Shown here piece after piece: positions 1-10,904 of a DNA stretch of 64,000 nucleotides; within the stretch, counting starts at the first letter, position 1, and each line of letters begins with the position of its first letter. Source of the DNA: Lingula anatina (lineage: Eukaryota > Brachiopoda > Lingulata > Lingulida > Lingulidae); NCBI RefSeq assembly GCF_001039355.2, contig NW_019773637.1, positions 347,988-411,987 of the forward strand, given 5' to 3'. The notes under the pieces were generated by a model that saw only the letters and a program-made list of their open reading frames with translations, was not told the origin of the DNA and searched no databases. The position numbers and the translations under genes were made by a program.

Positions 1-159
1 TTCGCGTTCATTGGCTAGATCGTTCAATGAGTCATTGAGTGCGGGCTTTAAATTTGATTGGCAGGCGGCGGGGGCAATCGAATGTGGTCAGAGGTAACTT
101 GACACGATGAAGATAGGCTATTGTGAAGAGGTTAGTGTCAAGTTATCTCTGAAGCTCAG

Positions 160-332
160 GGTGCTGTGCCCTGAATATCCCGAGAATTAATTACAGCTTT
201 GGAAGTAACTGGCTCGCGCCGCCAGTAATTACACCGTTGGATATTCAGGGCACAGGGACCGTGATTACAAGATACCGCGAATAGAAAATAGATTTTTAGA
301 AAATAGACTTTCCATGTGAACGGAGTCTTAAT
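160..332. mobile_element. MITE family B copy
   Basis: Central palindrome GTGCCCTGAATATCCC / GGATATTCAGGGCACAG, inner GCCGCCAGTAATTAC, and right end ATAGACTTTCCATGTGAACG. The left terminal repeat is missing. Other copies are at 5046, 7676 and 21344. Confidence 0.65.
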
Positions 333-375
333 GAATAATAAGGCAATCAAGCCAAGGTGACCTTCATCATATATC

Positions 376-381
<6 letters not shown>

Positions 382-426
<45 letters not shown>
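382..426. repeat. (AT)n microsatellite
   Basis: About 44 nt of uninterrupted AT. Confidence 0.95.
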
Positions 427-427
<1 letters not shown>

Positions 428-1060
428 CAGACGGACTCTCTGGTTGTGTAAAATGACTTTATTGCTACAACTAAAATTTTCACCCTGTAATAAAGGTGAC
501 ATATGATTAAATAAAATGACGTACAACAAATAACTTATAATTCTATAGTTTACCTCTATGATAAGGAAATAATAAATTTGATATAGATAACTACGGTTTA
601 TAAAGGCTATAACGGCTTACCCTGATCTTATTTAAGGGCGTTTAGAAAGAGTGCTGGATATACCAATACGGCTTGGTCTGAAAACTAAAGAGTAGAAAAC
701 GATGTAATACAGTATAGTAGAGTGGAGTTGGATACGCAAAAGACAAGATAAAATATAACTAGAGTTAACTAGATGACATCCAACTTACCACATAGAAACA
801 GACAGACGAACAGCAACTTCAGCACTATTTGAAAATACGGCGCAATGCCTTTTATAATGTGAAGTCACATGACAAAGACGCGGGAAGACAGAACAAAGGG
901 ACATAGACAAAGGAACAGACAAAGGAACAATTAGAGGGCGTCAGAGTCACATCAAGTCACAAGACAAGACGAGTGACGAGTCCATAGTTACATATATATA
1001 TATATATATGCATATCCACAGTACTGGGTAACGACAATGGGACATGGGCATCAAAATTTC

Positions 1061-1256
1061 AACATGGCGCGGATCTTGTGGCCACGCTTTCTGCTCACAT
1101 GTAAATATTATCGGGAAAATGTCGATTACCTTCAACGAGTTGGGGAAGCACATTGCGATCCTGAATCGGCAGTTAAACAGTAATGACATAAAATCATCGT
1201 CATCTGTGATTGTACGCACAGTTGACAGGATTTCCTTACACCTTGTTGTTTTATGA
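1061..1256 (+). other. Candidate promoter-proximal first exon, unknown gene
   Basis: AACATGGCGCGG (YY1-like) at 1061 precedes an ATG at 1119 that opens MSITFNELGKHIAILNRQL, with a possible donor A|GTAATG at 1179; the frame stays open to 1256. The composition looks protein-like, but no downstream exon was recognised. Confidence 0.2.
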
Positions 1257-1994
1257 AAAACAGAGTGTATTTCAGATATTTAAATTCCGAAATTGAACTG
1301 TTTGTATGGATCCTGTGTATGGGAGATCATACTTTGTACTGAAGTTGAAACAATGGTAATGCAAGATAACCCCTTTTTTTTAAACCATCAAAATTTGCCA
1401 CAAAGAACAATTTACTATTTACTTTGAAAAATAAATGCACAGTTCTGTATCATCATTTTGGTATGGTTAGATTTTTCAGATTTGCTTAAAAAATCTGTTG
1501 AAATGAATCCAGGGACTCTAAATGCTTGGTAGATATTGTAGTCGTCTCATTCAGTGTCTAAACATTTTAAGCTATAAGACCTCAGAGTCCTCAGAGCAAT
1601 CAGGCTGTGAAAATGGGCTGGTGATTTATAAAATTAATTTTCTTTTTACTGTCTTCTATCTCCTTGCCTCTTTAGTTGTGACAATTGTCTGAGACTAGTG
1701 ACTGTCGCAGACTGACATTTACCAAGTGCTGTACTTTAATGATCAGCCCTGACTTACATGGATGTCTGCTTGGTACAGTTCTATAAGATGTGGGAGTTAT
1801 AGATCACATTCGAACTGAAAGCATGCATTGGCAGGTTAATCCTGTGCTTTCATTGGTTCATATAGAGAGCACTGCTTAAGTGTATACTGTCAGTCACCAT
1901 GTGGAAATTCAACAGGAAAGATTTTAATAAAGAATTTGACATTGAAAGGAGATTTAATAAAGGTCATTCAGTACCTCTGCCAATGTAAGACTGC

Positions 1995-2172
1995 ATTACC
2001 ACAGATTTTAGATCGATCTATCCCTGTGGGGAGTCTCACTAAATTGCTGTCAGATTAGCCGGCTTAAATGTCTGTCTTGCCTACTAAAAGCTGTAAAGAG
2101 GTAATAAACTTTCGTGCGCGCTCGGCTGACAGCAATTAAGCGTGAAGTTAGGTCAATCCAGATGGAACCCAG
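1995..2172. mobile_element. MITE family A copy
   Basis: Left end TTTTAGATCGATCTATCCC, internal GCCTACTAAAAGCTGTAA and a right part ending GGTCAATCCAGATGGA; the right end is truncated. The family recurs at 2592, 3541, 4644, 16329, 52544, 56822 and 57680. Confidence 0.7.
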
Positions 2173-2591
2173 TCTAAAACTGAGTATTTTAAAATCTGCA
2201 TAATGGTTGGCCTGTTTGTCTTTTTGCTTAGTTGACAAGATATCACAAAAAGTTTGTCATCAATTTTCATGAAAATTTTAGGATAGGAATCATTCAGGGA
2301 AGAAAGGAGTGATCAGAAATTGAATCGATGTAGGATCTTTTCATACATTAAGTTATTTTTGTTCTCCCTTTCTGTCTCTGTAATATTATTGCAGTTATCT
2401 TTAGTTAATATGGTAATGACTCGGATCAGTTTCCCTTATACAGCGTTTTTAGTGGCAGTACACAAATTAGTTTTTTTTATCGATTTTGATGTAATATTAC
2501 ATAATGCTTTACAGCATAATCACCATTTAATAATATACTATAATTATCAGGGATATTCAGAAAATATGACTAGAAAAGGTCTCTAAGGCTG

Positions 2592-2735
2592 TATTCCCAG
2601 AGCTTTTAGATCGATCTATCCCTGCGGGAAGTCTCACTAGATTACTGTCAGATAATCCAGCTTAAAAGTCCGTTCTGCCTACTACAAGCTGTAAGGGGGT
2701 AATTTCGTGTTAGCTCGGCTGACAGCTATTTAGGC
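2592..2735. mobile_element. MITE family A copy, right half lost
   Basis: Starts TTTTAGATCGATCTATCCC and stops after GCTCGGCTGACAGCTATTTA. Confidence 0.65.
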
Positions 2736-2789
2736 CCTTCAGGCCCATGACATTTCATAGTCACACCTTTAAAATGCCAATATGTATGA

Positions 2790-3420
2790 AGGTGAAAAAT
2801 GTACTGGATGAGTTTATTTCCATTTTCAACAATATATTATAGGAAGTAATTCACAATAATCAGTTTCATTTTAAATGATCAACTGAAATGTTAAGATGAG
2901 AAAAATATCAGTAGAACAATTTTGAAAATTGCAAGGGATTGAATTTGACAAACTGCACAAATATGAGTTATTTCCATTTTTGACATTTTTCAATACGCAA
3001 TAATAGACTTACCATCATTTTCATATAATCAACTAACAAAATTCTTAAGATGCAGAAAATGTCAAAAGAGCACTTACAAATCTCATTAGTTCAATACTGA
3101 GACTGTTCACATGCCTTAGAATTGAATCGGAGGAAAACACACTAACAAGCAAAAAACAGTATTACTTCACAAAAATAAACAGAAAAAGGGAAAAAATAGC
3201 ATAACTTTTGGAAAAATGGTCCAATAAAGCTGATATATATTTGAACTCGACCTGCATTTTATGAATATATATTCATCTGTTCTGTAAGTTTGAAATCAAA
3301 AGGTCAAACAGTTTTCCACTTATCATTATAACACTGAAAGTGCATGATGTCGACGACAACAATAGAAGCAGGTGTTGCCTATATATATGCATAGAGACCT
3401 GTCTGTGTCTGTACATAAAA
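2790..3420 (-). repeat. Diverged inverted copy of the 880-bp repeat
   Basis: On the minus strand this region reads TGTACAGACACAGACAGG, then GTCGTCGACATCATGCAC, and later CATTTTTGACATTTTTC and TGAAAATGATGGTAAG, the same order as the units in per intron 3. It shows that the unit is a dispersed repeat rather than a gene unique to per. Confidence 0.5.
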
Positions 3421-3540
3421 GTCATAATAAATGAAATAATAAAAGGCAAAATGTTGCACTTGTTTACTTTGTTATAAACATAGAAGATATTACTGGCTCA
3501 GAAAAAAACAATACTACTAGGTTCAGGTATGCTTTAGACC

Positions 3541-3751
3541 CCATTCCCATATATTTTAGACCGATCTATCCCTGTGGGGAGTCTCATTAGATTACTGGCA
3601 GCTTAGCTGGCTTAAGCGTCTGTCCTGCCTACTAAAAGCTGTAAGGGGGTAGTTAACTTTTGTGCATGCTCAGCTGACTGCAATTTAGCGTGAACCCCCA
3701 GGGAATTAGGTCGATCCGGATGGATCGATCTAAATCTCTGGGAATGCACCC
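3541..3751. mobile_element. MITE family A, complete copy
   Basis: Imperfect terminal repeats CCATTCCCATATATTTTAGA and CTAAATCTCTGGGAATG enclose the arms GTGGGGAGTCTCATTAGAT and GAACCCCCAGGGAATTAGG. About 210 bp. Confidence 0.75.
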
Positions 3752-4643
3752 TTGGGCTCAAATAAGCTACATTATATTGTGATGATCTCCCTTGTATCAG
3801 AAAAATACTACGTTCTATAAAAAAACAGTCAGTACTGGTATACTTTGAGAGACCCACACATGCAGTGATGCTGAAGAGGGGTTTACCCCCTTTCAAAAGC
3901 TCTCTGCTAGTTTGCATAGGTCTGTTTAGTTGATTGGTTAGACATGGTTTATGTTAAGGCTCTCATTAGCTGAATTTACAGCTATTAAGTTGTAAGCCTT
4001 GCCAAGTTTACCTGTACTGACTGTATTGTTTAAGTAGTAGTAGACAACTCCGAGAGAGAATGAGCGAAAATAAAACCTCTGTCAAGTAATTCAGCTAGCT
4101 TTGTTTGGAAAATATTACACTTTGGGAACAAAAAGTTTCTTGAACGTGCTGCATATTATTAACTTGTTGAAAACAATCGGTATTGAAAGATTGCATACAG
4201 TTACTGCTCTACTGCAAATAAATGACAATTCCCATAAAGGCGAACTGTCAGAGTAATTGTATTCATTTGTGGTTGTTATTGTTTACTACAAATGTTGTAG
4301 ATAGCAGTATTACGGTTTAGGTGAGTCTTCCACCAAATCTAATAATAGAACACTTCATAGTACTGAAATTTAATAGCATTGACTGGAAAAATTATAAATA
4401 GCTTATGTAGACAAAAGGAAATTATAGACTAACAAGACACATTGCGATGTACAGACTCTAAGGACCAGTTTATGTCAAAGCATATCTTACTGAGTGATAA
4501 AGTTCAAGAAAAAAATTAGTTTACATTTTAAAGTCAAAATATTGATATTTTGCAGCATTCTAAAAAAAAGGGATGTCTGTGTGAGACTGTGTACTAGTAA
4601 ACGACACTGTGTGAAGGGAATATCAGTAAACAATAAACATACA

Positions 4644-4867
4644 CCCCATTTCCATAGATTTTTAGATCAATCTATCCCTGTGGGGAGTCTCACTAGATTA
4701 CTGTCAGCTTGGCCAGCTTAAGCATCTGTCCCGCCTACTAAAAGCTGTAAGGGGGTAATTAACTATGGTGTCCGCTCGGCTGACTGCAATTTAGCCTGAA
4801 CCCCCAGGGAGTTGGGTCGATCTAAAACTTAATCTTTAGATCGATCTAAATCTCTGGGAAAGCACCC
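4644..4867. mobile_element. MITE family A, complete copy
   Basis: Ends CCCATTTCCATAGATTTTTA and CTAAATCTCTGGGAAAG. The right side carries a duplicated GATCGATCTAAA segment compared with the copy at 3541. Confidence 0.75.
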
Positions 4868-5045
4868 ATAGCCCCTATCGGTCAGAAAAATAGTCCACTC
4901 TGAATCAAATTTGCTCCAGATTCTGTACCCTTTCTCACATTGGGTGAACTAAAAAATTTCTGCCCCCAGGCCTGTGTAGTGAAGTACTTCCATTTACTAG
5001 TAACTGTTCATTGTTTGTAGTGCTCTCTTCAGGTATCAGAATTTC

Positions 5046-5208
5046 CTCCGAGCGCAACCAAGATTTAATTACAGCTTTGGAAGTAACTCGCTCGCTCTGC
5101 TAGTTAATTACCCCGCGGGGTATTCAGGGCACAGACTGTGATCACTAGATACCGCCAATGGATTTTTAGGTTTTTAGAATTTAGATTTTTCATGTGAACG
5201 TAACCTAA
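5046..5208. mobile_element. MITE family B copy
   Basis: Contains CTCCGAGCGCAACCAAGA, GGGGTATTCAGGGCACAGAC and right end TTTCATGTGAACG; the left end is truncated. Confidence 0.6.
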
Positions 5209-5536
5209 GTTGGTACTAATTAGTCATTTCAGTCACAGTCAAGAAGAAGGCTATTTTGCCTTGGCAGTTCACCAAATACTTACTTTTTGCCTCAAATGCC
5301 ATATTAGCAAGCAGCAAGGTTACTATATATCATTCCATAGAAAATGTCTAGGTGGTACTTGATATTACAAGAGCCTAAAATGAATTTGAAAAACGATAAT
5401 TTGGAAGTTTTTGTGCATTTCGATCACTGCAGTGGTGAACAAGGAAAGTGAAGGTCATCATCAGGTCCATATGGATGTCGCTGTTGTTTAGCAGGGGAGA
5501 AGACTGGGGCTAAACTTACCCAGTCTTCTTTGGTGC

Positions 5537-6418
5537 TTTCAAAAATTTCCCACCTTTGATAATTATGTAGAGTATGTATCACAGACATCTCGCCGTGTAC
5601 AGATTTCTCTTTCAGAACTTATCATGGAGCAGTTGGGCCCCTGGGCCCACAGTATGCCGGTACGCATTTCACAATCTGTTACGCTCCACTCTTTTACTCC
5701 TTTTCATTAGATTTTTAGGGTGACTCCCGTTAACGCCCAACATCAATACATAATTATTAAACATAGCAAATAATTTTACTTTTCAAATACATTGAATTTA
5801 TAAATACAGAAATTATTGTAAAACTATAATTGCCTTTATAAAGCAATATATTGTTATATGGGAGTCATTCCTATCAATTTCTCACGTGCCCCAGCGCATG
5901 CGTTAACTATCTCCGGGTCATGACCCAGAGCACTAGGCATTGGACCTATCAGTAACCCCAATCCAATCACGTGGGCACAACATACTAACAAAGGTGCAGA
6001 TAGACAGCTACCGCGAAAGAGGAAAGTCAGAAAAGAATTTTACACAGCGAGCAACAAGAAAGGTAAGCCAAGGAATACGGTTGTATTCTAAATATGTTTT
6101 TTATCCCACCCACGCCTTCCCATACTCATTACTTTTCACACCCTCCTTTGGGTGGCGCTTTCAAAAATTTCCCACCTTTAATAATTATGTAGAGTATGTA
6201 TCACAGACATCTCGCCGTGTACAGATTTCTCTTTCAGAACTTATCATGGAGCAGTTGCCACAGTATGCCGGTACGCATTTCACAATCTGTTACGCTCCAC
6301 TCTTTTACTCCTTTTCATAAGATTTTTAGGGTGACTCCCGTTAACGCCCAACTTAAATATATAATTATTAAACATAGCAAATAATTTTACTTTTCAAATA
6401 TATTGAATTTATAAATAC
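5537..6418 (+). repeat. Direct repeat pair (about 270 bp, offset about 619 bp)
   Basis: 5537-5811 and 6156-6418 both contain TTTCAAAAATTTCCCACC, ATCTCGCCGTGTACAG, ATCATGGAGCAGTTG and TTTTTAGGGTGACTCCCG. One frame reads YVSQTSRRVQISLSELIMEQL in both. The first copy has a small GGGCCC insertion that alters its frame. Between the repeats are two CACGTG sites and a possible splice donor. No family recognised. Confidence 0.65.
5883..6062 (+). promoter_or_regulatory. Candidate promoter and first exon with two E-boxes and an NRF-1-like site
   Basis: CACGTG occurs at 5883-5888 and again at 5968-5973 directly after CCAAT (5963-5967), with GCGCATGCG at 5894-5902 between them. A donor-like AAAG|GTAAGCC lies at about 6061. 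This is a plausible TATA-less start region; CACGTG is the CLOCK:CYCLE target in clock gene promoters, but linking it to per 10.7 kb away is speculation. Confidence 0.3.
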
Positions 6419-7255
6419 ACACACACACACTTTCACAAGTGACGTAAGTCAATACCTTGTTGATTGCCCCGACTTTTATTGTTACAGAATCCCTGACTGT
6501 ATTGATGGAAATATAGGCAGAAAACTACTTCAGTGGCAAGGTTTAATTTGTTATATTTAGTTAGTTCTTTTTAATTGCCTGACATTGTCTAATAAATGTC
6601 ATTTAAGTAAATAAGCTAGTAGATTTGCTACAGTGAAATTTAAGAAATGGCAGTCAGTCTACGAAGACACAGATAGACTTTTGTGATATATGCATGTCTC
6701 ATAGTGCACTTGCGGAGGTTTATTCCATCAGCATTTGATAATTTATGGGTGAAACCGTATTCATTTGTACAGATGAAAGCTGCAAGCTGCCACATTACCT
6801 CTGTTGCACACGCTTCAAATTAAATCATGTTGAAAAAGATGGCAACCTCCGTGGAAGTCATGGTGAAGTGTGATGACAGTTTTCATTTTTTCATTAAGGC
6901 TCACAGGTATAACTTTACCATAAAACCTGACTGTTAGAAGTTAAGAAAGAATTTTTTGTTTTAAAAATATACTATCAGAGCAGACTTTTGAATTGAAAGT
7001 TGATTGATAAAAAAGGTTTTCCATTTTTTTGGGGTCTGTAGTGGTGGTCAATTCTCAATATTTTTCAAAACCTGAAAACATTTTTTGAAGTTTTAAATGA
7101 CTAAAGTTTTAAAGGCCTAAACTAATCAATATTGCTGCGAAATGTGAATTATGTATACACATATTATAGTTTATGTGAAATACAACTTTAAAGAGAGCCT
7201 AAATTTCACCCCAGTACAAAAGGAAACCCCTACAATACCCATTGGTGGTGAGTAG

Positions 7256-7350
7256 TAAATAATGCACTGTCCGCGAGCCCAATATCATGATAGCATGCTA
7301 TCGTGGCATGCTATCGTGGATATCGGGCAAGGGGGTAACAGTGCATTATT
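7256..7350. repeat. Short palindromic element
   Basis: AATAATGCACTGTCC at the left is mirrored by AACAGTGCATTATT, with an inner repeated CATGCTATCGTGG and GATATCGGGC against GCCCAATATC. Confidence 0.6.
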
Positions 7351-7675
7351 TGTCATGCATACAAAGGGAATTTGTGCGTGTTCCCCACCCAAACCTCCTA
7401 ACTTTGAATAAAACACACTGATATCACCGCACATGGGGTGATATCAAAGAATGGACTTTCCCCGCATTTTCTGCCTAATTGCGGTCACCGTCATTTTCAT
7501 TTGCGTGAATGGTTTGTGGTTGCGTGTGTATTGACAGAGACATGGGTCAGTGGGTTTTTGTGAGTAGTTGGCTGATTTCCTGCCCATCTTCCGCACGTGG
7601 CAGTCACTCCATCTCATTCATTGTATCGGTTCCTGCAATCCTTTTGTTTAGATATCACCCCCATGGTATGTATCT

Positions 7676-7808
7676 AAGGCTGCGTTCATATAAAAAATCT
7701 ATTTTCTAAAAATCTAAAAATCTATTTGCGGTATCATGTGATCACGGTCTGTGCCCTGAATATCCCGTGGCGTAATTACTGGCAGCGCCGAGAATTAATT
7801 ACAGCTTG
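7676..7808. mobile_element. MITE family B copy, left half
   Basis: Begins GGCTGCGTTCATATAAAAAA, has CTATTTGCGGTATCATGTGA and GTGCCCTGAATATCCC, and stops near AATTAATTACAGCTT. Confidence 0.6.
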
Positions 7809-8017
7809 CTACGTCTGTTATGAAAACTGGGCAATATAATAGTCCAGATAGACATTGGCTGGGTCCTGAAATGATTGTATCCATCTCACATCTTTTATAT
7901 GATTTCAATTGATTAAAATGTAATATTGCTTAGGAGAACTCAGTTAGGTGATAGTAGTTACTGAATTTGACCTGTAGCTGGTCAAAAATGAAGCAATAAG
8001 GATCGAAATAATTACAA

Positions 8018-8338
8018 GCCTACCCAACTACCAGACTCGGCACTGAAGGATCCTGAATTCACTGGTAGATCGGACCACACTACCCGTTTTCAAGGTGTGT
8101 GTTAGTATGCATTTCACAGTATCATACCCCGGAACAAATTTTGAGATGAGATACACTATACTTTCCAACCCTGCTGAAAATCATCACTATCACACCGCGT
8201 ACAAGGCAAGAGCAGTGTCACAACTGATACTTCAAAGCCCGTACTGACACACACCTTGAAAACGGGTACTAGTAGTGTGGTCTGATATACTGGTGAATTC
8301 AGGATCATTTGGTACAGAGTCTGGTAGTTGGGTAGGGC
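8018..8338. mobile_element. Foldback transposon family C, complete copy
   Basis: Inverted repeats of about 95 bp: CTACCCAACTACCAGACTCG at the left is mirrored by GAGTCTGGTAGTTGGGTAG at the right, and CCCGTTTTCAAGGTGTGTG by CACACACCTTGAAAACGGG. No coding sequence. Other copies are at 15529 and 47909. Confidence 0.85.
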
Positions 8339-8702
8339 TGAATGTACTCTTTGTAAATGCTCCCAAACATTTCTGGGCCAAGCTGATAGGTGGTTGCAGT
8401 CTTGAACAGCCTCTGCCTCTGAAAAGGATGGCGGCATTGCTTTTTTTCTGAAAATGACATTTTTTATGGACAGCCACTGGATTGGCTCAGAGATTTGGTG
8501 CTTTTAACTTTGGTGGAAAAATGGAGATATTGACAACTCTCAACTTTAAATTTGAAAATTGGCCGGTATAAACTTCATTGTGTCCTTTGTTTTGGCATTT
8601 ATGAGGGGGTTGTTCCCACAAGATCGAAGTGCATGGAGTGTATAGATAATTCAAGCATTTTGTCTCTTGAACACAGTGCACTTCAAGTAGTATGTGGGCA
8701 GA

Positions 8703-8870
8703 CTGGGCTAGCAATTTTTTTCGCATAGCCAAATCACCAATTTTTTATCAATTTGTTATCCAGAAGGCTTTAATTTGACTAAAATTAGTCAAATCAAGCC
8801 CTTTTTGTTTAGCCAATTTAAGTCATTTGGCTAAATTGACGAGTGTTAGCGCTACCCCAGGCAGAGTAAC
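8703..8870. mobile_element. MITE family D copy
   Basis: Terminal repeats CTGGGCTAGCAATTTTTTTC and GTTAGCGCTACCCCAG, with subterminal TAGCCAAATCACC / TTGGCTAAATTGACG. Other copies are at 13579, 20378 and 28848. Confidence 0.75.
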
Positions 8871-9185
8871 TACGTATTATACACTATATATCTGGGCTTT
8901 TATCATCGAAAATGTGCACATGGAAGACAGCCTAGGGTCTGAGCTTATTTCTGCCCCGATGTTGGTGTGTATTGAAAGGTTCACCAAAGCGGGGCGTCAG
9001 CAATGCACTACGGACTGCATTTTGGGATATTTCAATCCTTTAAGTGACAGGCTTTGGGTGTCATTCAACTTTCGTTAAAATACAATTTTCTTCTAGTAGC
9101 TGTTGAATGTTATCGTGCGTTTTTTATAACAAAGGATTGACAAAAAAGTTTTAAAAACCATCATATGGCCGAAGGTCTTTGTTTG

Positions 9186-10433
9186 CCTGGGCCCGGTTGC
9201 ACCAACAGGGGGTAAATTTACTCGGCTACGACAGTCGCAAACCGCAACGCCTGGCGTCCGTGCAGGTTTACCCTCCCTGCTTACGCCCGTTGCACCAAGA
9301 CAAAAACTGATCGTCGCAACTACGCCCGAGTAACGCTCCGTTGCGTCACTGGCCAACAATACGTGGATGGTATAATTGGGCAAATGAGGAGTTCTCAGCT
9401 GCAGTCATAATGGAATGATGACATAAATAAACACAAAAGGAGCATTTCAGTGACGGAGAAATTCATGAGCTAAATTATTCCATTTTGATTTAGAAATAAG
9501 AACGTTAAAATACGTTAACTTTGCTGTTGCCTTGGATATGTAGCAATAAAATTGTAAATATATTCCGAATCAAAATATTATTATAGTGTGCTATGTATGC
9601 TATTATAGTATGCAGTTGTAAATGAGAAAAACGCGTTGGAGGCAGTACGTATTTCTATTAATGGATTTGAACACCTTCACATTTATAACCAAAACTATTG
9701 AGTCTGAAAATAATGCAAAAAAGCCAGCATTGCTTGCTTTTTATAATTTTACAACAGTGCCGACAATTTCACGACCTTTTTTTTATCTATGGTTACACCG
9801 TGAGGTATCATTTAATTCAATCGATCTTACATCTTGGAGATTGAGAAATACAAGAGACCTAATACATATTATATGAGTCTTAAAATGTTGATATTTTAAG
9901 CTTTCATCTCTATGATTATATACAGTAAAATATGAATGATATAAAATGTGAATAAAAAATGACAATGGTTAGTTATGGTTTGTCAAAAATTGTGAAAAGA
10001 ATTAAAGAAACCGTACTGCCGAGAGCCAAGGCGTGTCGACATGAGTGGTAAGATTTAATTTGAACACATGCATATACATGTACATGGCTACACACATAAT
10101 GTATTTAATAATCAGTTATATATATATATATAATTAGTTTTTTTAAAACCAAGCTATGCAGACGGATGTTTTGTGTAAGAAACAAACAAATAACAACCCA
10201 CATAATCTACGTTAACTACGATAATTGTCATCAAACTCTCTCTGTGCCAGCCTAGCCACAGTGCAAAACGAACTACGACCGACTTACTCCACCTAGCTGG
10301 CAGGCGTAAATTTACGACAAAGTTAAGACCGACGTAAACACTTTTCTAGTTTGGTGCAACTGGCTTTTTCCTGGTTTATGCAGGCGCAACTGCTACGCCT
10401 CACTTACGACCGGTTGGTGCAACCGGGCCCAGG
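9186..10433. mobile_element. Non-autonomous DNA transposon, about 1.25 kb, 22-bp terminal repeats
   Basis: Ends CCTGGGCCCGGTTGCACCAA and TTGGTGCAACCGGGCCCAGG are inverted copies. Subterminal GC-richer regions contain further GTTGCACCA and ACGACC motifs in both orientations, while the interior is AT-rich without a transposase. No target-site duplication is clear. Confidence 0.8.
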
Positions 10434-10695
10434 ACGTGGAGTATCAAGTCTGTTGCAAAGAAACGTTGATAATGAGATCGAGTTTGGCTGTTCACACCTG
10501 GTTGGCTGTGACAATAGACTCTAATTGCTGTTTGGATAGGAAGTAGGATGTATATATATGTCCAGCTGCCAGATGCCTAGCTTGTAGTCTACTGCCTTAT
10601 AAGCTCTCTTGGCTAGTGTCCGTCTGTTGCATACTATAAGGTTTCAGTGGTAATTTTGTAGCCTTTTGAGATTCAGTCAAAAAATCGGTGATTGC

Positions 10696-10901
10696 TAGAG
10701 CCCCCTTTACGCTGCGTCCCATAGTACAGCCCAGTTTGGGAGTAAAAAATAATATTTTGCATGCCAACAACTGGCCGGCCATTGAGTGTTTTTTCTGCAA
10801 CTAAAGCGATGCTTTTGTCTACTTCCTATGAACACAGCGATTCCAGTTTCATGGTCGCGGAAAGGATGCAGAAAGGACGCCATCTAGTGTAAAGGGGCTT
10901 T
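10696..10901. mobile_element. Foldback element with AGCCCCCTTTACG ends
   Basis: GAGCCCCCTTTACGCTGCGT at the left is mirrored by GTGTAAAGGGGCT at the right, with GGATGC and CGTCC subterminal matches. Confidence 0.6.
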
Positions 10902-10904
10902 AAG

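Noticed and set aside
3612-3917. Minus-strand open frame of 101 codons
   Set aside because: It is mostly inside a family A MITE; related frames elsewhere are broken.
9093-9383. Minus-strand open frame of 96 codons
   Set aside because: It lies across the terminal region of the 1.25-kb DNA transposon and has no protein family features.
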